Origin: Nephrocerus scutellatus
Lineage: Eukaryota; Arthropoda; Insecta; Diptera; Pipunculidae
Direction of reading: 5' to 3'
NCBI GenBank assembly: GCA_947095585.1
Contig: OX352763.1
Span: 67,717,024-67,781,023 of the forward strand
DNA: 64,000 nucleotides
Positions 10,818 through 21,936 of this stretch are shown here, in pieces. The notes below the pieces were generated by a model that saw nothing but the letters and a program-made list of their open reading frames with translations, was not told the DNA's origin and searched no databases. Each line of letters begins with the position of its first letter. Within the stretch, counting starts at the first letter, position 1. The position numbers were made by a program, and so were the translations under genes.

Positions 10818-11420
10818 CTAATTCCTAACCATTTTGGTTTTGGTAGTATTAATCTTCAAACCCGCAACATTTGCCTCCATTTCCACATTTGTTTTCATTT
10901 TGTGCAGCTCTATAATTCTGTGTGAAAGTAAACAAACGTCGTCAGTGTAGTCCAGATGTTTGAGTTGAGATGTAAGAGTCCAACGAATTCCTCCGTTTCC
11001 AGTAGATAAAGCTGCGTGAAGTACATCGCTAATCACCAACAAAAAAAGTATCGGCGATTGAATGCAACCTTATCGTACCCCACTTAGGATCTCGAATTCC
11101 TCTGACAGCTTTCCTCTATGCATCACACGACATTTAGAGCCATCATAGGTTGCTTTGATAATTGCTATTAGTTTATTCTTTCCTGCGCAAGGCAAGCCAG
11201 ATAAACTGTCTGTTGACACTGTAAACGCCTTCTCAAAATCGATGAACAGCAGGTGCAGTGATGACCGGAATTCAACGCACTGTTCAATAATGATCCGCAG
11301 TGTGTTTATGTGGTCTACACAGGAGGATCCAGTGCGGAAACCTGCTTGTTCGGCATCGAGTGTATCTTCCAGATGTTCCTTACTTCGCTCAAGTACTACT
11401 TTGGCTTTTAACTTTGCCAC
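10818..11420 (-). pseudogene. LINE-1 reverse transcriptase
   Basis: Two frames, 11420-11070 and 11042-10818. The first carries EEQAGFR-like LDAEQAGFRTGSSCVD, FIDFEKAF and the block before the active site ending in LSGVR. The second carries the catalytic box as YTDDVCLLSH and a thumb region. The first-frame stop comes at VR, where family members continue into QGC. Confidence 0.82.
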
Positions 11421-11764
11421 TGCAGGAAGAACGCAAATGACTCTCCAGTTTTTGACTCCATAAGACTACCTTTTTTAGGAAGCTTGACAATCATTCCCTT
11501 CTTCCACTCGTCGGGGAAACTTTCTACCTCCCAAGCTCTCTCTACAAGAGGATGTAAAAGCTCTGCTGATGTCGTTGGGGCGGCACGCAGAAGCTCTGCG
11601 GGTATACTATCTAGTCCTACCGACTTGTTGTTCTTTAGTGCGTTGATCGCGGTAGTGATCTCATCTTTACTGGGAGTTGAGGTGCGAATTCTGGAAATTG
11701 TTACATCGGGCAGCTCCGTTTGATTTGGGTGCATATCGTTAGCGAATACATGGTTTAGGACCAT
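11408..11764 (-). pseudogene. LINE-1 linker and first RT block
   Basis: Contains KNNKSVGLDSIPAELLRA, FPDEWKKGMIVKLPKKG, which are the first RT blocks of LINEs. It overlaps the next frame by a few bases at a frameshift around 11410. Confidence 0.8.
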
Positions 11765-11798
11765 AGAGAAATACTTCTTCCATCGCTTGAGCTGATCC

Positions 11799-12572
11799 TC
11801 ATCGGTCGATGTTATAGCTAGGCATTCGGATGATATTGCGGATTCTTTGAACTGATGCAGTACGTAACTGGACAGTAGCTACCATAAGGTGTTGATCCCT
11901 CACCATACCCATGTCGGCTCCTCGTTCGTTTCGGACGTCTAAAAGATGGTCGATTTGTTTGGATGATGATTGCCTGTCAGTTGACACCCAGCTGACCATG
12001 TGGCAGGTCTTATGCTCAAACATGGTGCCTTCTATGACAGGGTGGTTGGTGTGCAGAAATCAACAAATCTTCCATCATTGTCAATTTGCTCGTCGAGGCC
12101 GTGCTTTCCAATTACATGTTTGAGTCCTTCATTGTCGAGCCAACCTCGGAATTCAAGTCCCCCATCACGATGACGATATATCCGTTCGGCGTTGCGTTGA
12201 ATACAGCTTTAGTTGATTGTAGAAGTTGTTCTTTTCATCCTCAGTCGAAGAATTCGGTGAGGATGTAAACTGTATGATCGTGGCACGCAGCACTCTAGTC
12301 CGAAATCTAGCCGATAAGATCCTATCACCATGTGGGTGCCAGGAAATTAGGCCTCTGCGTGCTGTTGGCATTAGCAGCAGACCCACTTCAGATTCACGGA
12401 GACTGCCGGAGGGTTTGCCGGAATAGAGTAGCACAGTGTTACACGTTGGGGATTGGTACTCTCCCGCGTCGTACCATATTACTTCACTCACTCCCAGTAT
12501 GTCCAAATTATATCGAAGAAACTTCAAGTTGAAGAAATCTGGCATTTTGAAGTCCTTCACTCCCTTAGTCAA
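11799..12572 (-). pseudogene. LINE-1 AP-like endonuclease
   Basis: Frames 12572-12165 and 12023-11799. Visible blocks are LDILGVSEVIW, the YSGK region, PHGDRILSARFRTR, then FEHKTCHMVSWVS and QIDHLLD. The catalytic SDHHL-type ending is degraded to RDQHLMV, so the last catalytic histidine block is altered. Sequence between the frames is shifted but recognisable. Confidence 0.8.
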
Positions 12573-12890
12573 GGAGCGTCCTCATATTCTAGAAACCAAT
12601 CTTAGTCCGGGTACAATAGCCAAATGTCGTCATTATTAGATCATTACTTATCCGAGGCGTTGTGTCGGTTTCAGTAGCGGGCATTTTTCAGTACCGCAGT
12701 GTGCTAACCCACGTTACCTAGACGAGAAACGCTAGACGTTCGCACTTGCAATTTTAGCCTACATATATAAGGATTTATACATCAGGGGACCACCACTAGG
12801 AAGTAGAAGAAGCACTACATCACGAACTTGATTGTTGCGCCAGGTTTTGAGCAGTCAGTAGTTTCCCGATCAATCGCAATGCAGATCCCC

Positions 12891-12904
12891 ATCGAAAAGG
12901 AATC
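12891..12904 (+). repeat. Middle copy of the 14-bp target duplication
   Basis: CATCGAAAAGGAAT lies between LINE-1 and LINE-2. The same 14 bases occur at 9756-9769 and 18174-18187. In the undisturbed gypsy-A this sequence would occur once, between RNase H and integrase. Confidence 0.85.
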
Positions 12905-13229
12905 ACCATCATATTTGGCTCTACAACCGGAATCCGGTCCTGGCCTCCCGCAAAAGTCATTCCACCGGTCCCGATTTCGAGGCGATGTCATTCAGTTTGG
13001 CATCCCTTAACTCTGGTCGTTCTTTTCTACGTCATCCTTCAAGCGTAGGCTTGGCCGGCCTCGCTTTCGTGATCCATAAATCCTACCACAAAGGACTTTT
13101 CGAGCAGGATCCTCTTCGCTCATGCGAGCTAGGTGTCCTACCCACCGGAGCATGACCATTGTCTTATATATTAGCAGCTTGGATGTTATGGTTAAGTTCC
13201 TGGATTGGAAGAGTCTTGACAGACTATAG
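12905..13229 (-). pseudogene. LINE-2 C-terminus and 3' UTR
   Basis: The segment 13030-13229 is the reverse complement of the LINE copy at about 1555-1915, including the region encoding the RLRWAGH motif. Positions 12950-13015 encode the NRDRW-type C-terminal end also seen at 41848-41990. The stretch 12905-12945 is the 3' UTR; its last bases are GATGGTGATTC on the minus strand. Confidence 0.72.
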
Positions 13230-15680
13230 GGCTGAAATACAAAGGGCTAGGGCTTTGGGACACAACTCTCCCGAAAGCTCCCACGGAGCAGTTCTCGAAA
13301 ATCGCCATCTGGTTTGGGGCGAACGCCCCATTTTTGAGAGAGGGGCTTCTAAAGATTGCATTTATTTTCAGAAAAGTGCGTTTTTCCCAGTGACGCGAGG
13401 GAATTATGGGGGTTAATTGGTATCATATAAAAGACAATAAAAATACCGTTCGTGTAAAAAAAAAGCCACTCAAACTCACCTCGGCAGACTTAGTGTCAAA
13501 AAACTGACTTTTCCATAGTTCAACAGTGGGCGTGTTTATAGTGGGCGTGTCAAAATGTTGGTATTAAATAAAAGATGAATATTAGTTCCACACAGCCATA
13601 TTGTTTTTATGAGCCTGGCTATATTTTACAGAAGGTGGATCAATTTATACTCATTACATATGATTGAGTTTTTTCATAAAAAAAAATGATGATGGGATAC
13701 CATTGCCCAATTGGTTTATATTCAGAAATGAGTTTTTCCTTTTAAATAGCGTGTTTGTAAATTATGCACTCACTGTAAAATACAGTGCGCTCAATTAATT
13801 TATGTTTAGATAGGAGTTTTTCCTTTTAAAAAGTGTTTTTGTAAATTATGCACATACTGTAAAATACAGTGCGCTCAATTAATTTAAATTTAGATAGGAG
13901 TTTTTCCTTTTAAAAGCGTTTTTGAAAATTATGCACACACTGTAAAATACAGTGCGCTCAATTAATTTATATTGAGATAGGAGTTTTTCCTTTTTAAAAG
14001 CGTTTTTGTAAATTATGCACACACTGTCAAATACAGTGCGCTCAATTAATTTAAATTTAGATAGGAGTTTTTCCTTTTAAAAAGCGTTTTTGTAAATTAT
14101 GCACACACTGTAAAATACAGTGCGCTAAATTAATTTATATTGAGATAGGAGTTTTTCCTTTTTAAAAGCGTTTTTGTAAATTATGCACACACTGTAAAAT
14201 ACAGTACGCTCAATTAATTTATATTGAGATAGGAGTTTTTCCTTTTTAAAAGCGTTTTTGTAAATTATGCACACACTGTAAAATACAGTACTCTCAATTA
14301 ATTTATATTGAGATAGGAGTTTTTCCTTTTTAAAAGCGTTTTTGTAAATTATGCACACACTGTAAAATACAGTACTCTCAATTAATTTATATTGAGATAG
14401 GAGTTTTTCCTTTTTAAAAGCGTTTTTGTAAATTATGCACACACTGTAAAATACAGTACGCTCAATTAATTTATATTGAGATAGGAGTTTTTCCTTTTTA
14501 AAAGCGTTTTTGTAAATTATGCACACACTGTAAAATACAGTACGCTCAATTAATTTATATTGAGATAGGAGTTTTTCCTTTTTAAAAGCGTTTTTGTAAA
14601 TTATGCACACACTGTAAAATACAGTACGCTCAATTAATTTATATTGAGATAGGAGTTTTTCCTTTTTAAAAGCGTTTTTGTAAATTATGCACACACTGTA
14701 AAATACAGTGCGCTCAATTAATTTAAATTTAGATAGGAGTTTTTCCTTTTAAAAATCGTTTTTGTAAATTATGCACACACTGTAAAATACAGTGCGCTCA
14801 ATTAATTTATATTGAGATAGGAGTTTTTCCTTTTTAAAAGCGTTTTTGTAAATTATGCACACACTGTCAAATATAGTGCGCTCAATTAATATATATTTAG
14901 ATAGGAGTCCCAAAGCCCTAAACCTTTGTATGCTATACTGTCATTTTGATGAAATGAAATGCCACGCCCCTTAAAATAGCATGGCTGTGTCGGTAAAATT
15001 TGCAGCTTTCATTTGGTACCAATTAACCCCATACTTCCTTCGCGTCATTGAAAATAAATGCAATATTCAGAAGCCCCTCTCTCAGAAAGGCAATTTGGCA
15101 AGATGGCAATTTTTGAAAACTGCTCTATGGGAGCTTTAAGGAGAGATGTGTCCAAAGCCCTAACCGTTTGTATGCTTCACTGTTATTTTCATATAAATAC
15201 ATGTTTTTGTATGAAAAAAACTCATTCATATGATATACCACGCAATCATATAAAACTGCACATAAACCAAATAAAAATAGTATTGCTGTGTAGAACTATT
15301 ATTCACCTTTAATTTAATACCAACATTTACACCTGGCCCCTATAAACACGCCCACTTTTTATTTTTTATGGAAAAGACAGTTTTTTGATTCTAAGTCTGC
15401 TGAATTGGGTTTGATTGGCTTCATTTTTTTTTTAAAGAATAATAACTTTATTACCTTTCATATAGTACCAATTAATCCCCAAATCCCCCACAAACTACTT
15501 AGAAAATTAAATTTTTCAAAAAAATACTCAAAACTTTGGCAGCCCCTCAATCCTAAAGAGGCGTTTGCAACACACCCCGCCAACTTTTTTTGTGTGTTGG
15601 TGGTGGGAGTTGGGCGGGTGCGTAGCAAGTGGTCACAACACCGTTGTACGCTGTACTGTATATTTACCGATCTTCTACTC
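13230..15680. mobile_element. Foldback-like element with central minisatellite
   Basis: The left arm (13230-13690) and right arm (about 14905-15640) are imperfect inverted repeats. Shared blocks include AGGGCTTTGGGACA with TGTCCAAAGCCCT, the GAGAGAGGGGCTTC block, and GTGGGCGTG with CACGCCCAC. Between the arms sits an 84-bp minisatellite. The right arm begins with a partial second copy (14905-15030). No transposase ORF is present. Structure resembles foldback elements of flies, but the family is not recognised. Confidence 0.72.
13729..14905. repeat. 84-bp minisatellite, about 14 units
   Basis: The block AGATAGGAGTTTTTCCTTTT recurs every 84 bp, for example GAGATAGG at 14142, 14226, 14310, 14394, 14478, 14562 and 14646. 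Each unit contains CACTGTAAAATACAGTG, a 17-base near-perfect palindrome. Since 84 is 28 codons, the minus strand stays open for 189 residues of a 28-residue repeat; nothing suggests it is translated. Central units are nearly identical and outer units diverged, so the array grew from its middle. Confidence 0.92.
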
Positions 15681-15689
15681 GCAGACGTG

Positions 15690-16310
15690 GCCACCATGTA
15701 CTTTGTTTTGCTCTCATTTATGTGCAGCCCCAGATTTAGTGCCGCCTGCTTTATCTGGACGAAAGCTTCCTGTACAGCTCATCGGTTTCTACCAACGATG
15801 TCAATATCGTCTGCGTAAGCCAGTATCTGAATGGACTTATAGAGGATTGTTCCACTCGCCGTTACGTCAGAGTCTCGGATCACTTTCTCCAACGCGAGGT
15901 TGAAGAGGACGCAGGCCAGTCCATCACCTTGTCGGAGCCCGTAATAGATGTTGAATTGGCTTGATAGTGATCCGGATATTTTTACTTGGCTTATAACAGT
16001 GGTCATGGTCAACCTACATAGTCGTGTCAGTTTATTTGGGATGCCAAATTCTCTCATGGCTTAATAATGTTCGATGCTATTATAGGCGGCTTTAAAGTCT
16101 ATAAAAAGGTGGTGTAGTTAGTTTTGAAATTCTAGACATTTTTCCATCACCTGCCTTAGGGTGTAAATCTGATCAGTTGTTGATTTGCCGGGGATGAAGC
16201 CACACTGATATGGACCAATGATGACTTTAGCGTATGAGGTTATCCTGTCTTGAAGGATAGAGGAGAAAATCTTATACGCGGTACTCAACAACGATAATTG
16301 CTGCATTTTG
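15690..16310 (-). pseudogene. LINE-2 reverse transcriptase
   Basis: Frames 16306-16118 and 16057-15779. The first has LLSTAYKIFSSIL and YQCGFIPGKSTTDQI. The second has LRQGDGLACVLFNLALE and the catalytic box LAYADDIDIVG. A stop or frameshift near 16060 separates them. Residues are close to those of the copy at 989-1624. Confidence 0.85.
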
Positions 16311-16858
16311 TGATATCTCCCTTTTTATGAATGGGGCCAGTCTTCTGACATAACTTCTTCTTGTCATACTTGTACTATTATTTCATGAACTGCTTGGTGT
16401 AATGTGGGGCCTCCTATTTTTATTAGTTCCGGTGTAATCCCATCAGATCACGGGGCCTTATTATTTTTGAGCCGATATATCGCTCTGCTAACTTCGTTCA
16501 TGCTTGGTGGCGGCAGCATAGTATGATGTTCGGTCATTAGCGGAGCTTCCAATTCCTCAGTTAGCTGGCCATTTAGCAACTCATGAAAGTGCTCTTCCCA
16601 TCGCTCTAAGATGCCTTTAAGATCGGCGATCAGATTACCCTCTTTGTCCTTGCAGTATGTGCGACGCGGTGTATATTACGTCATACCGCGGACTCTTTGG
16701 TAGAACGTCCGCGCCTGGTGCGGTCCTTGCTCTCTGTATTGTTCTAGTTCGTGGACGAGATTCTTCTCCGAGTCTGCTTTCTTTAGCCGGTGAGCTGTAT
16801 TTTCATATCTTCTGAGCTCTTTATATTCTTCATCGCGTGACCGCGTTCTATGAGATTG
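16311..16858 (-). pseudogene. LINE-2 linker between endonuclease and RT
   Basis: No continuous frame longer than about 60 codons, but the position, and minus-strand patches around 16430-16500 resembling the LINE block that precedes RT, show that this is the degraded linker. It holds no separate gene. Confidence 0.5.
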
Positions 16859-17377
16859 TTACATTGCTCGGTACGCAGTACTCTTACGTTCAGTCGCTCG
16901 CTTACATTCGTCATCGAACCACACGTTCCGATCTCTACGACTACTGCCTAAGATGGAGTCAGCAGTACTAATGACAGTATTTTTAAGTCGTGTCCATTTC
17001 TCTTTTACGCCTGACATCTCAGACCCAGGACTTACTCTCCCAGCATTTAGGGCGGTTCCTATCGCTTGACCGTAGTTGTTTCTGGTCTCTTCGTTGTGAA
17101 GGGCAGCCGTGTTGACTCGAATCTGATTCATGGATGCAGTCTTTCGTGATGATGCAATCCGAGCTCGGAGCACCATACCAACAAGATAGTGATCCGAGTC
17201 GACGTTGGCACCTCGGTACGTTCGTACCGTCATCAGGTTCGGTTTGTGCCGGCGGTCTATCAACACGTGGCCTATCTGGTTGCGAGTGGCGCCACCAGGA
17301 GATACACAGGTGGATTTGTGGATATTTTTACGCGGAAACCTTGTACTCGCAACAACCACATTATTGCTTGCTGCCAT
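16859..17377 (-). pseudogene. LINE-2 endonuclease C-terminal part
   Basis: Encodes a 172-residue frame with the NQIGHVLIDRRH and DSDHYLVGM blocks. The catalytic SDH triad at the end of an AP-like endonuclease is intact here. A basic linker (RRDRNVWFDDECK) follows. It continues the N-terminal half at 17790-17494 after a frame break. Confidence 0.82.
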
Positions 17378-17493
17378 CTCTATAACTCGTTGTCCATTGT
17401 CATTAGTGTTCTCGTCCTAGCTATGGATGCCAATGTACTGCCTGAATACTGGCTCCCTACCTATTTTAGCATTCATATCCCCCCGAATAATTT

Positions 17494-17790
17494 TTAAATC
17501 ATACTGAGGGCAGTCATGGAGTTCCCGTGCGACTGATTCAAAGTATTCTTCTTTTTCATCATATGGGAATCTTCTGTAGGTGCGTGAACGTTTATGAGGC
17601 TTATGTTTTTAAATTTGCCCCGCACGCGAAGGGTGCATAGCCGTTCATTTATTGCTTTAAAGCCAATAACGGCGGGTTTCATTCTTTTGCTGACTAGAAA
17701 ACCCACCCCGAGCACATGATGTCTTGCATGACAGCTGTAATATATGTCATATTCTGATTTTTGTAAGACACCATTTCCCGTCCACCGCAT
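17494..17790 (-). pseudogene. LINE-2 endonuclease N-terminal part
   Basis: Contains EMRWTG-like MRWTGNGVLQ, HVLGVGFLVSKRM and ISLINVHAPTED, blocks of an AP-like endonuclease. The first catalytic blocks should lie further right (17800-17950) but are degraded. The stretch 17950-18173 is the element's 5' UTR. Confidence 0.78.
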
Positions 17791-18173
17791 CTCCTGGTTT
17801 TCTGTTATGTCAGCCTTATATTAAGACAGGGCATCGGCCAGCTACTGTGCAGCTCGAGCTCTATTCATTGAGTTTACGTTCTACGAGAACCGTTTAGCCG
17901 TTTTCAGTGCCATAATCGTTCATCAGTGTATCCGAGGCTAATTTTGGGTTCCGTAATAATAATTTTTTTACAGGCGAGGTTATTGGCCTCGCGCCAACCT
18001 TACTTTAAAAGAACTAGCCCGATCATTCAGCTTTTCCTGCATTGGAGGAAAATTACCGGCGGCCACCACGTGGAGATTTGATCGCACTTCCACCAGTCAG
18101 AGATAGTTACGGCCACCAGCAATTCTAGAGCATTCTGTGTTATTCCCCCTATTCTGCTGGTGGCTGACCGCCC

Positions 18174-19375
18174 ATCGAAAAGGAATGCTGCACAATAATG
18201 CCAATGGGTTATCCAGACGACCTTGTGTACCCAAATGCAAGCACTGCACAAGACAAGAAAACAAGAAGTGCTCTGAAGTAGTTGCAAAAATAAGTCTACC
18301 AGTTGAAATCACTGGACAAATGAGCAGTTAAGGGAAGAACAATTGCACGACGATTTAATTGCTCCTATATTTCATCGCATGAAGCCAGGAGAAAGACCGG
18401 AGTGGCGCGAGATTGCAACAGCAAGTCCTCCAATAAAAAGTTACGGGGCTCAATGGCAGTCATTGAGATTGGAAGATGGACTGCTGGTAAGGTAACGGGA
18501 ATCGGATGATGGTCGAAGCACAAAATCACAGATTAGGCTACCAACAAACCGAGTCAGAGAAATCCTGCAAGAATTACATAGTGGTACATAAGGAGTACAT
18601 TTGGGCGTTAATAAGACGCTAGATAAAGTTAGGAATGGCTTCTGTTGGGTCAATTGCCACAGAGATATGGAAGACGCGTGACATGTGCGCCGAAAGCAAA
18701 AGGCCGTAAGCAAAAACTAGAGGAAAAATGCAACAGTACAATTTTGGAGCGCTGTTTGTGCGGAAAGCGATGGACATAGCTGGTCCATTCCCAGAAACAA
18801 GAGACTGAAACTGCTATATACTCGTGTGCTTCAGTAAATTGGCCGAGGCATATCCAATCGCAAACCAGGAAGCTGGATCGGTGGCAAGGGCATTCGTGAT
18901 TGGATATACAGATTTGCAATACTACTGGAACTATACTCCGATCAAGGGCGTAATTTTGAATCGCTAGTCTTTTAAGAGCTGTGCCAAGTACTCAACATCA
19001 AGAAAACGAGTATTACTTTATTACATCTACAGTCAGACGGAATGGTCGAAAGGTTCAACAGAACGCTGGAAGAGCATCTGCGAAAATAAGTTAATGCCAA
19101 CCTAGATGGATGAGATCGTTGTGTACAATGTCGGAGCGCCATTTGAACGGAAAGCGATGGACATCGCTGGTCCATTCCCAGAAACAAGAGACGGAAATTG
19201 CCACATACTCGTGTGCATTGATTACTTCAGTAAATTAGCCGAAGCATATCCAATCGCAACTGGATGAAAACGAGATATGACCTACGTGCGAACTGTGAAG
19301 GATTTCAGGAAGGAGATTTGGTCTGACTTTACAAACCCAAAAGAAGAAAAGGTAAATCTCTAAAACTACAGCAAA
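18174..19375 (+). pseudogene. Gypsy-A integrase, with internal duplication
   Basis: Resumes gypsy-A after the two LINEs. Visible are the spacer HRKGMLHNNANGLSRRPC, a degraded zinc-binding region (18560-18690), the first catalytic aspartate in MDIAGPFPE at about 18770, the second in SDQGRNFES near 18940, and the glutamate in MVERFNRT near 19040. At 19123-19262 the first-aspartate region is present a second time (MDIAGPFPETRDG at 19157), 387 bp after the first. A C-terminal piece (FQEGDLV) follows to 19375. Stops are frequent. Confidence 0.8.
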
Positions 19376-19619
19376 GTTGGGAACAAAAAGTATTTTTCAC
19401 GGTGTCCCACCTCTCGCGAAAGTCTGACAAACGTCCGAGAGTAATAACTTTGCACGGAAAGCTTCTTAATTCGCCGTTCGGATGCGGCGTTAAATTGTAG
19501 GTCCCCTCCATTTGTGTGCAAAAATAAACATGCTCAACACAAACGGTTGCGAGAAGCCAGGAAATAGACCGCAATAGACCGCAATAGTCTGTCGCGCGGA
19601 ATATTATTATTATTATTAA
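19376..19619 (+). mobile_element. SINE copy, 5'-truncated, with (ATT)n tail
   Basis: Shares AAAAGTATTTTTCACGGTGT, CCCACCTCTCGCGAA and CCATTTGTGTG with SINE copies at 40985 and 44938. The tRNA-like head is missing. It ends in ATTATTATTATTATTAA, directly abutting the LTR at 19620. It sits in the C-terminal integrase region of gypsy-A. Confidence 0.72.
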
Positions 19620-20258
19620 TGTTACGAAAAGAAGTTAGTAGTAGATGAACAGAGTCTTGACCTAAAAAGGAATAAGAATAAGTATAAAAATTAGCCTAGC
19701 CTCACACCGTACATAATAGGCACTGAATTAGAAATACGCACTTTCATACTCTTAGGCTGTAAAACTAACCGACTATAAGTTTAAATCATTATGTACTGGT
19801 GCTGTAAAAAAATAGAGTCAAACCGGTTTGTCTGGTTTGTCCGGATTGTGTGTAGGTACAGAATGCAGGTAGATAGATTGCACGTGGAGTTTATTTTTGG
19901 AAGATGACTCATTACATATGAGTATGGTTAGTTGTAAATAAGGAAAGTTGCCACAATGTTCTGGTCTGTTCTGGATATTTCTGTATATAAGATAAAAGTT
20001 TCTGGAATATTTTCAATGAGTATAAATAGTACGATGTTTTTACCAGAGCAGTTGAGGAGCTACCAACTAAAGGAATAGTCGTGAATACAAGTATTTTTGC
20101 AAAAAGTAATCACCAGTATAATTTGTGAACTTTTGTTAATTTTACTGTTTATTTATTAAAGTTGTAATTTATAAATTCATATATATATATATAAGTTAAT
20201 TGAGTTGTGTTTTATTTGCAGAATCCTTTACGAACTCGAAAGTCTAATTTTCGTAACA
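19620..20258. mobile_element. LTR, 639 bp, probably the gypsy-A 3' LTR
   Basis: Begins TGTTACGAAAA and ends TTTTCGTAACA, giving TG...CA ends and an 11-bp inverted terminus. A shorter relative with the same termini lies at 21717-21936. Because it follows gypsy-A pol on the same strand it may be that element's 3' LTR, but the sequence between integrase and LTR is lost, and flanking bases (TTAA and ATAT) do not form a target duplication, so a separate solo LTR remains possible. Confidence 0.7.
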
Positions 20259-20261
20259 ATA

Positions 20262-21186
20262 TATAAAAAAACAGACCATAAAATTTAAAAATTTTCATGT
20301 TTTCTATTAGGAGACACATATGTGTGCAAAGTTTGAACCCGGGTAATTTGGAAAATATTAACATTAGAGCTTCAAAGAAAAAATTTCAACAAAAACTGTT
20401 GTCATCGGAGATACACATGAGTAAACATTTTAAATTTTAGGAGTTAATTTTTAAAAAAATTATGTGGGCACCCCTCGGCATACAGGGCCCAATCACTCCG
20501 AAAATCCGAAATGTTTACAAAAAGTTTTGTCCATCAAAGTCCATGTGTTTAAAATTTGAAGAAAATCGGGTCAGTTTTATGGGCACACCTAGGGCCTCAG
20601 AGCCCGATCACTCGAAAACTGTTAAAAAAAAGTTTGTCCATCGGAGATACACATATGTTTAAAATTTGAAGAAAATCAGGCTAAGTTCACTCCAAAAAAC
20701 AAATAACAAAACGTTTTTTCCATCAGTGATACATAAATGTTAAAAATTTGAAGAAAATACAACCCATATATCCATGGGATATACACATTTGAAGAAAATC
20801 GGGCTAACTTTTAAAAAATTTGTATGGGCCCTCCTCTGGCCTCAGGGCTTGATCACTCTAAAAAATTTACAAGAAATTTTGTCCTTCAGTGATACACATG
20901 TGTATACAATTTAAAGAAAATTGGTTAATTTTTAAAAAATATATATGTGCTACCCTCGGGCCTTAGGGCTCGTTCACTCAAAGAATTTTACAAAAAGTTT
21001 TCTCCATAAGGGATACACATGTGTATAAAATTAAGAAACCCGGACCAAATTTTAGTAGAAAGTGTTGTCACCGGAAATACATATGTGTACAAAATTTCAA
21101 TAAAATCAGGCTTTGCGAAGTGGGTTAAATATTGATCACAAGATCTGACCAGACAGCCACAGGCACGTGAAGTTAATATAGAGAAC
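20262..21186 (-). mobile_element. 115-bp-unit element, near-complete minus copy
   Basis: Right terminus (GAAGTTAATATAGAGAA, with GTGGCTGGCT-like complement) lies at 21170-21186 and left terminus (CATAAAATTTAAAAATTTTC) at about 20277. Between are roughly seven diverged 115-bp units on the complementary strand. No real coding capacity. Confidence 0.78.
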
Positions 21187-21716
21187 TTACAAATGAGTTC
21201 CCGTACGTTAGTCTCGCAAAAACTTGAGAACGGCTTGACCGATTTGAATGATTATTTTTTATTTTGTTTGTTTTAATACTGGGGTGGTTTAAAAAAAATT
21301 GGTGGGAAACCCCAAGGGAAACACTGGAAAAAATTGCGTTTAATATGATTATTTTGTATAGGAATGCACAATTGTATTTCGACAGTGAACATTCATTTAA
21401 ATATATATATCGTTTGAAATATGCATTACATCTTTATCTCTCTCTATATAAAAATCTATTGCCGTGCGTTAGTCGCGCTAAATCTTGAGAGCAGCTCGAC
21501 CGACCGATTTTTTTGTTTTGTTCGTCTGAATACTAGAGTTGTTTAGAAAAAAATGTTTCAGAAATTTCCCATGGAAAAGCCGGAAATAAAAACAAAGGAA
21601 TTTGCGAACAGTGTCAATAATTCATTCGTTTATTTTCCTACATCGAACCGTACGTCGATTGCGAATGCAGGCGCCGAAACCAATAAAAAATCAGTGCTTT
21701 TAATTTTTATTCATAT

Positions 21717-21936
21717 TGTTACGAAAAGCAGTTAGTAGCGCATATAATAGAATTCGAATCCTTTTATGTAGCATACTTTTGGGCTGTAAGATTATTTGAA
21801 ATGTAGCCGCCTGTATGTTTGAATCATTATGTAATTTGTGAACTTTAGTTTATTTTACTGTTTGTGTGTTTTATTAACTGCGTTGTGTTTTATTTGCAAA
21901 ATCTTTTACAAACTCAAAAGCCTAAATTTCGTAACA
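21717..21936. mobile_element. Solo LTR, 220 bp, with ATAT target duplication
   Basis: Starts TGTTACGAAAAG and ends TTTCGTAACA, like the LTR at 19620-20258, but is internally shorter. ATAT at 21713-21716 and 21937-21940 flank it. It interrupts Helitron coding sequence. Confidence 0.82.

Larger units (their letters stand above)
9770..12890 (-). mobile_element. LINE-1, RTE-like non-LTR element inserted in gypsy-A
   Basis: Reads right to left: 5' end near 12890, endonuclease, RT, C-terminal domain, a 3' UTR of 95-bp repeats, and a T-rich tail at 9770-9785 on the plus strand. It is flanked by CATCGAAAAGGAAT at 9756-9769 and 12891-12904, a 14-bp duplication of gypsy-A sequence. Coding blocks are in several frames, so it is inactive. 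The endonuclease is of the type also found in ruminant CFDP2 (RTE-derived), which suggests an RTE-like clade. Confidence 0.8.
12905..18173 (-). mobile_element. LINE-2, RTE-like element with a foldback insertion
   Basis: Reads right to left from a 5' end at 18173 to a 3' end at 12905. The C-terminal and 3' part is at 12905-13229, RT at 15690-16310, and linker plus endonuclease at 16320-17800. A foldback element occupies 13230-15680 and about 150 bp of RT C-terminus is missing at the junction. It belongs to the family of the fragment at 989-1950. It is flanked by CATCGAAAAGGAAT on both sides. Confidence 0.78.

Noticed and set aside
14125..14694. 189-residue repetitive protein
   Set aside because: Explained by an 84-bp non-coding minisatellite whose length is a multiple of three.
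13729..14905. CRISPR-like regular array
   Set aside because: The whole 84-bp unit is conserved with no unique spacers, and the genome is eukaryotic.
16859..17497. Plus-strand frames opposite LINE-2
   Set aside because: They are the complement of the well-supported endonuclease on the minus strand.
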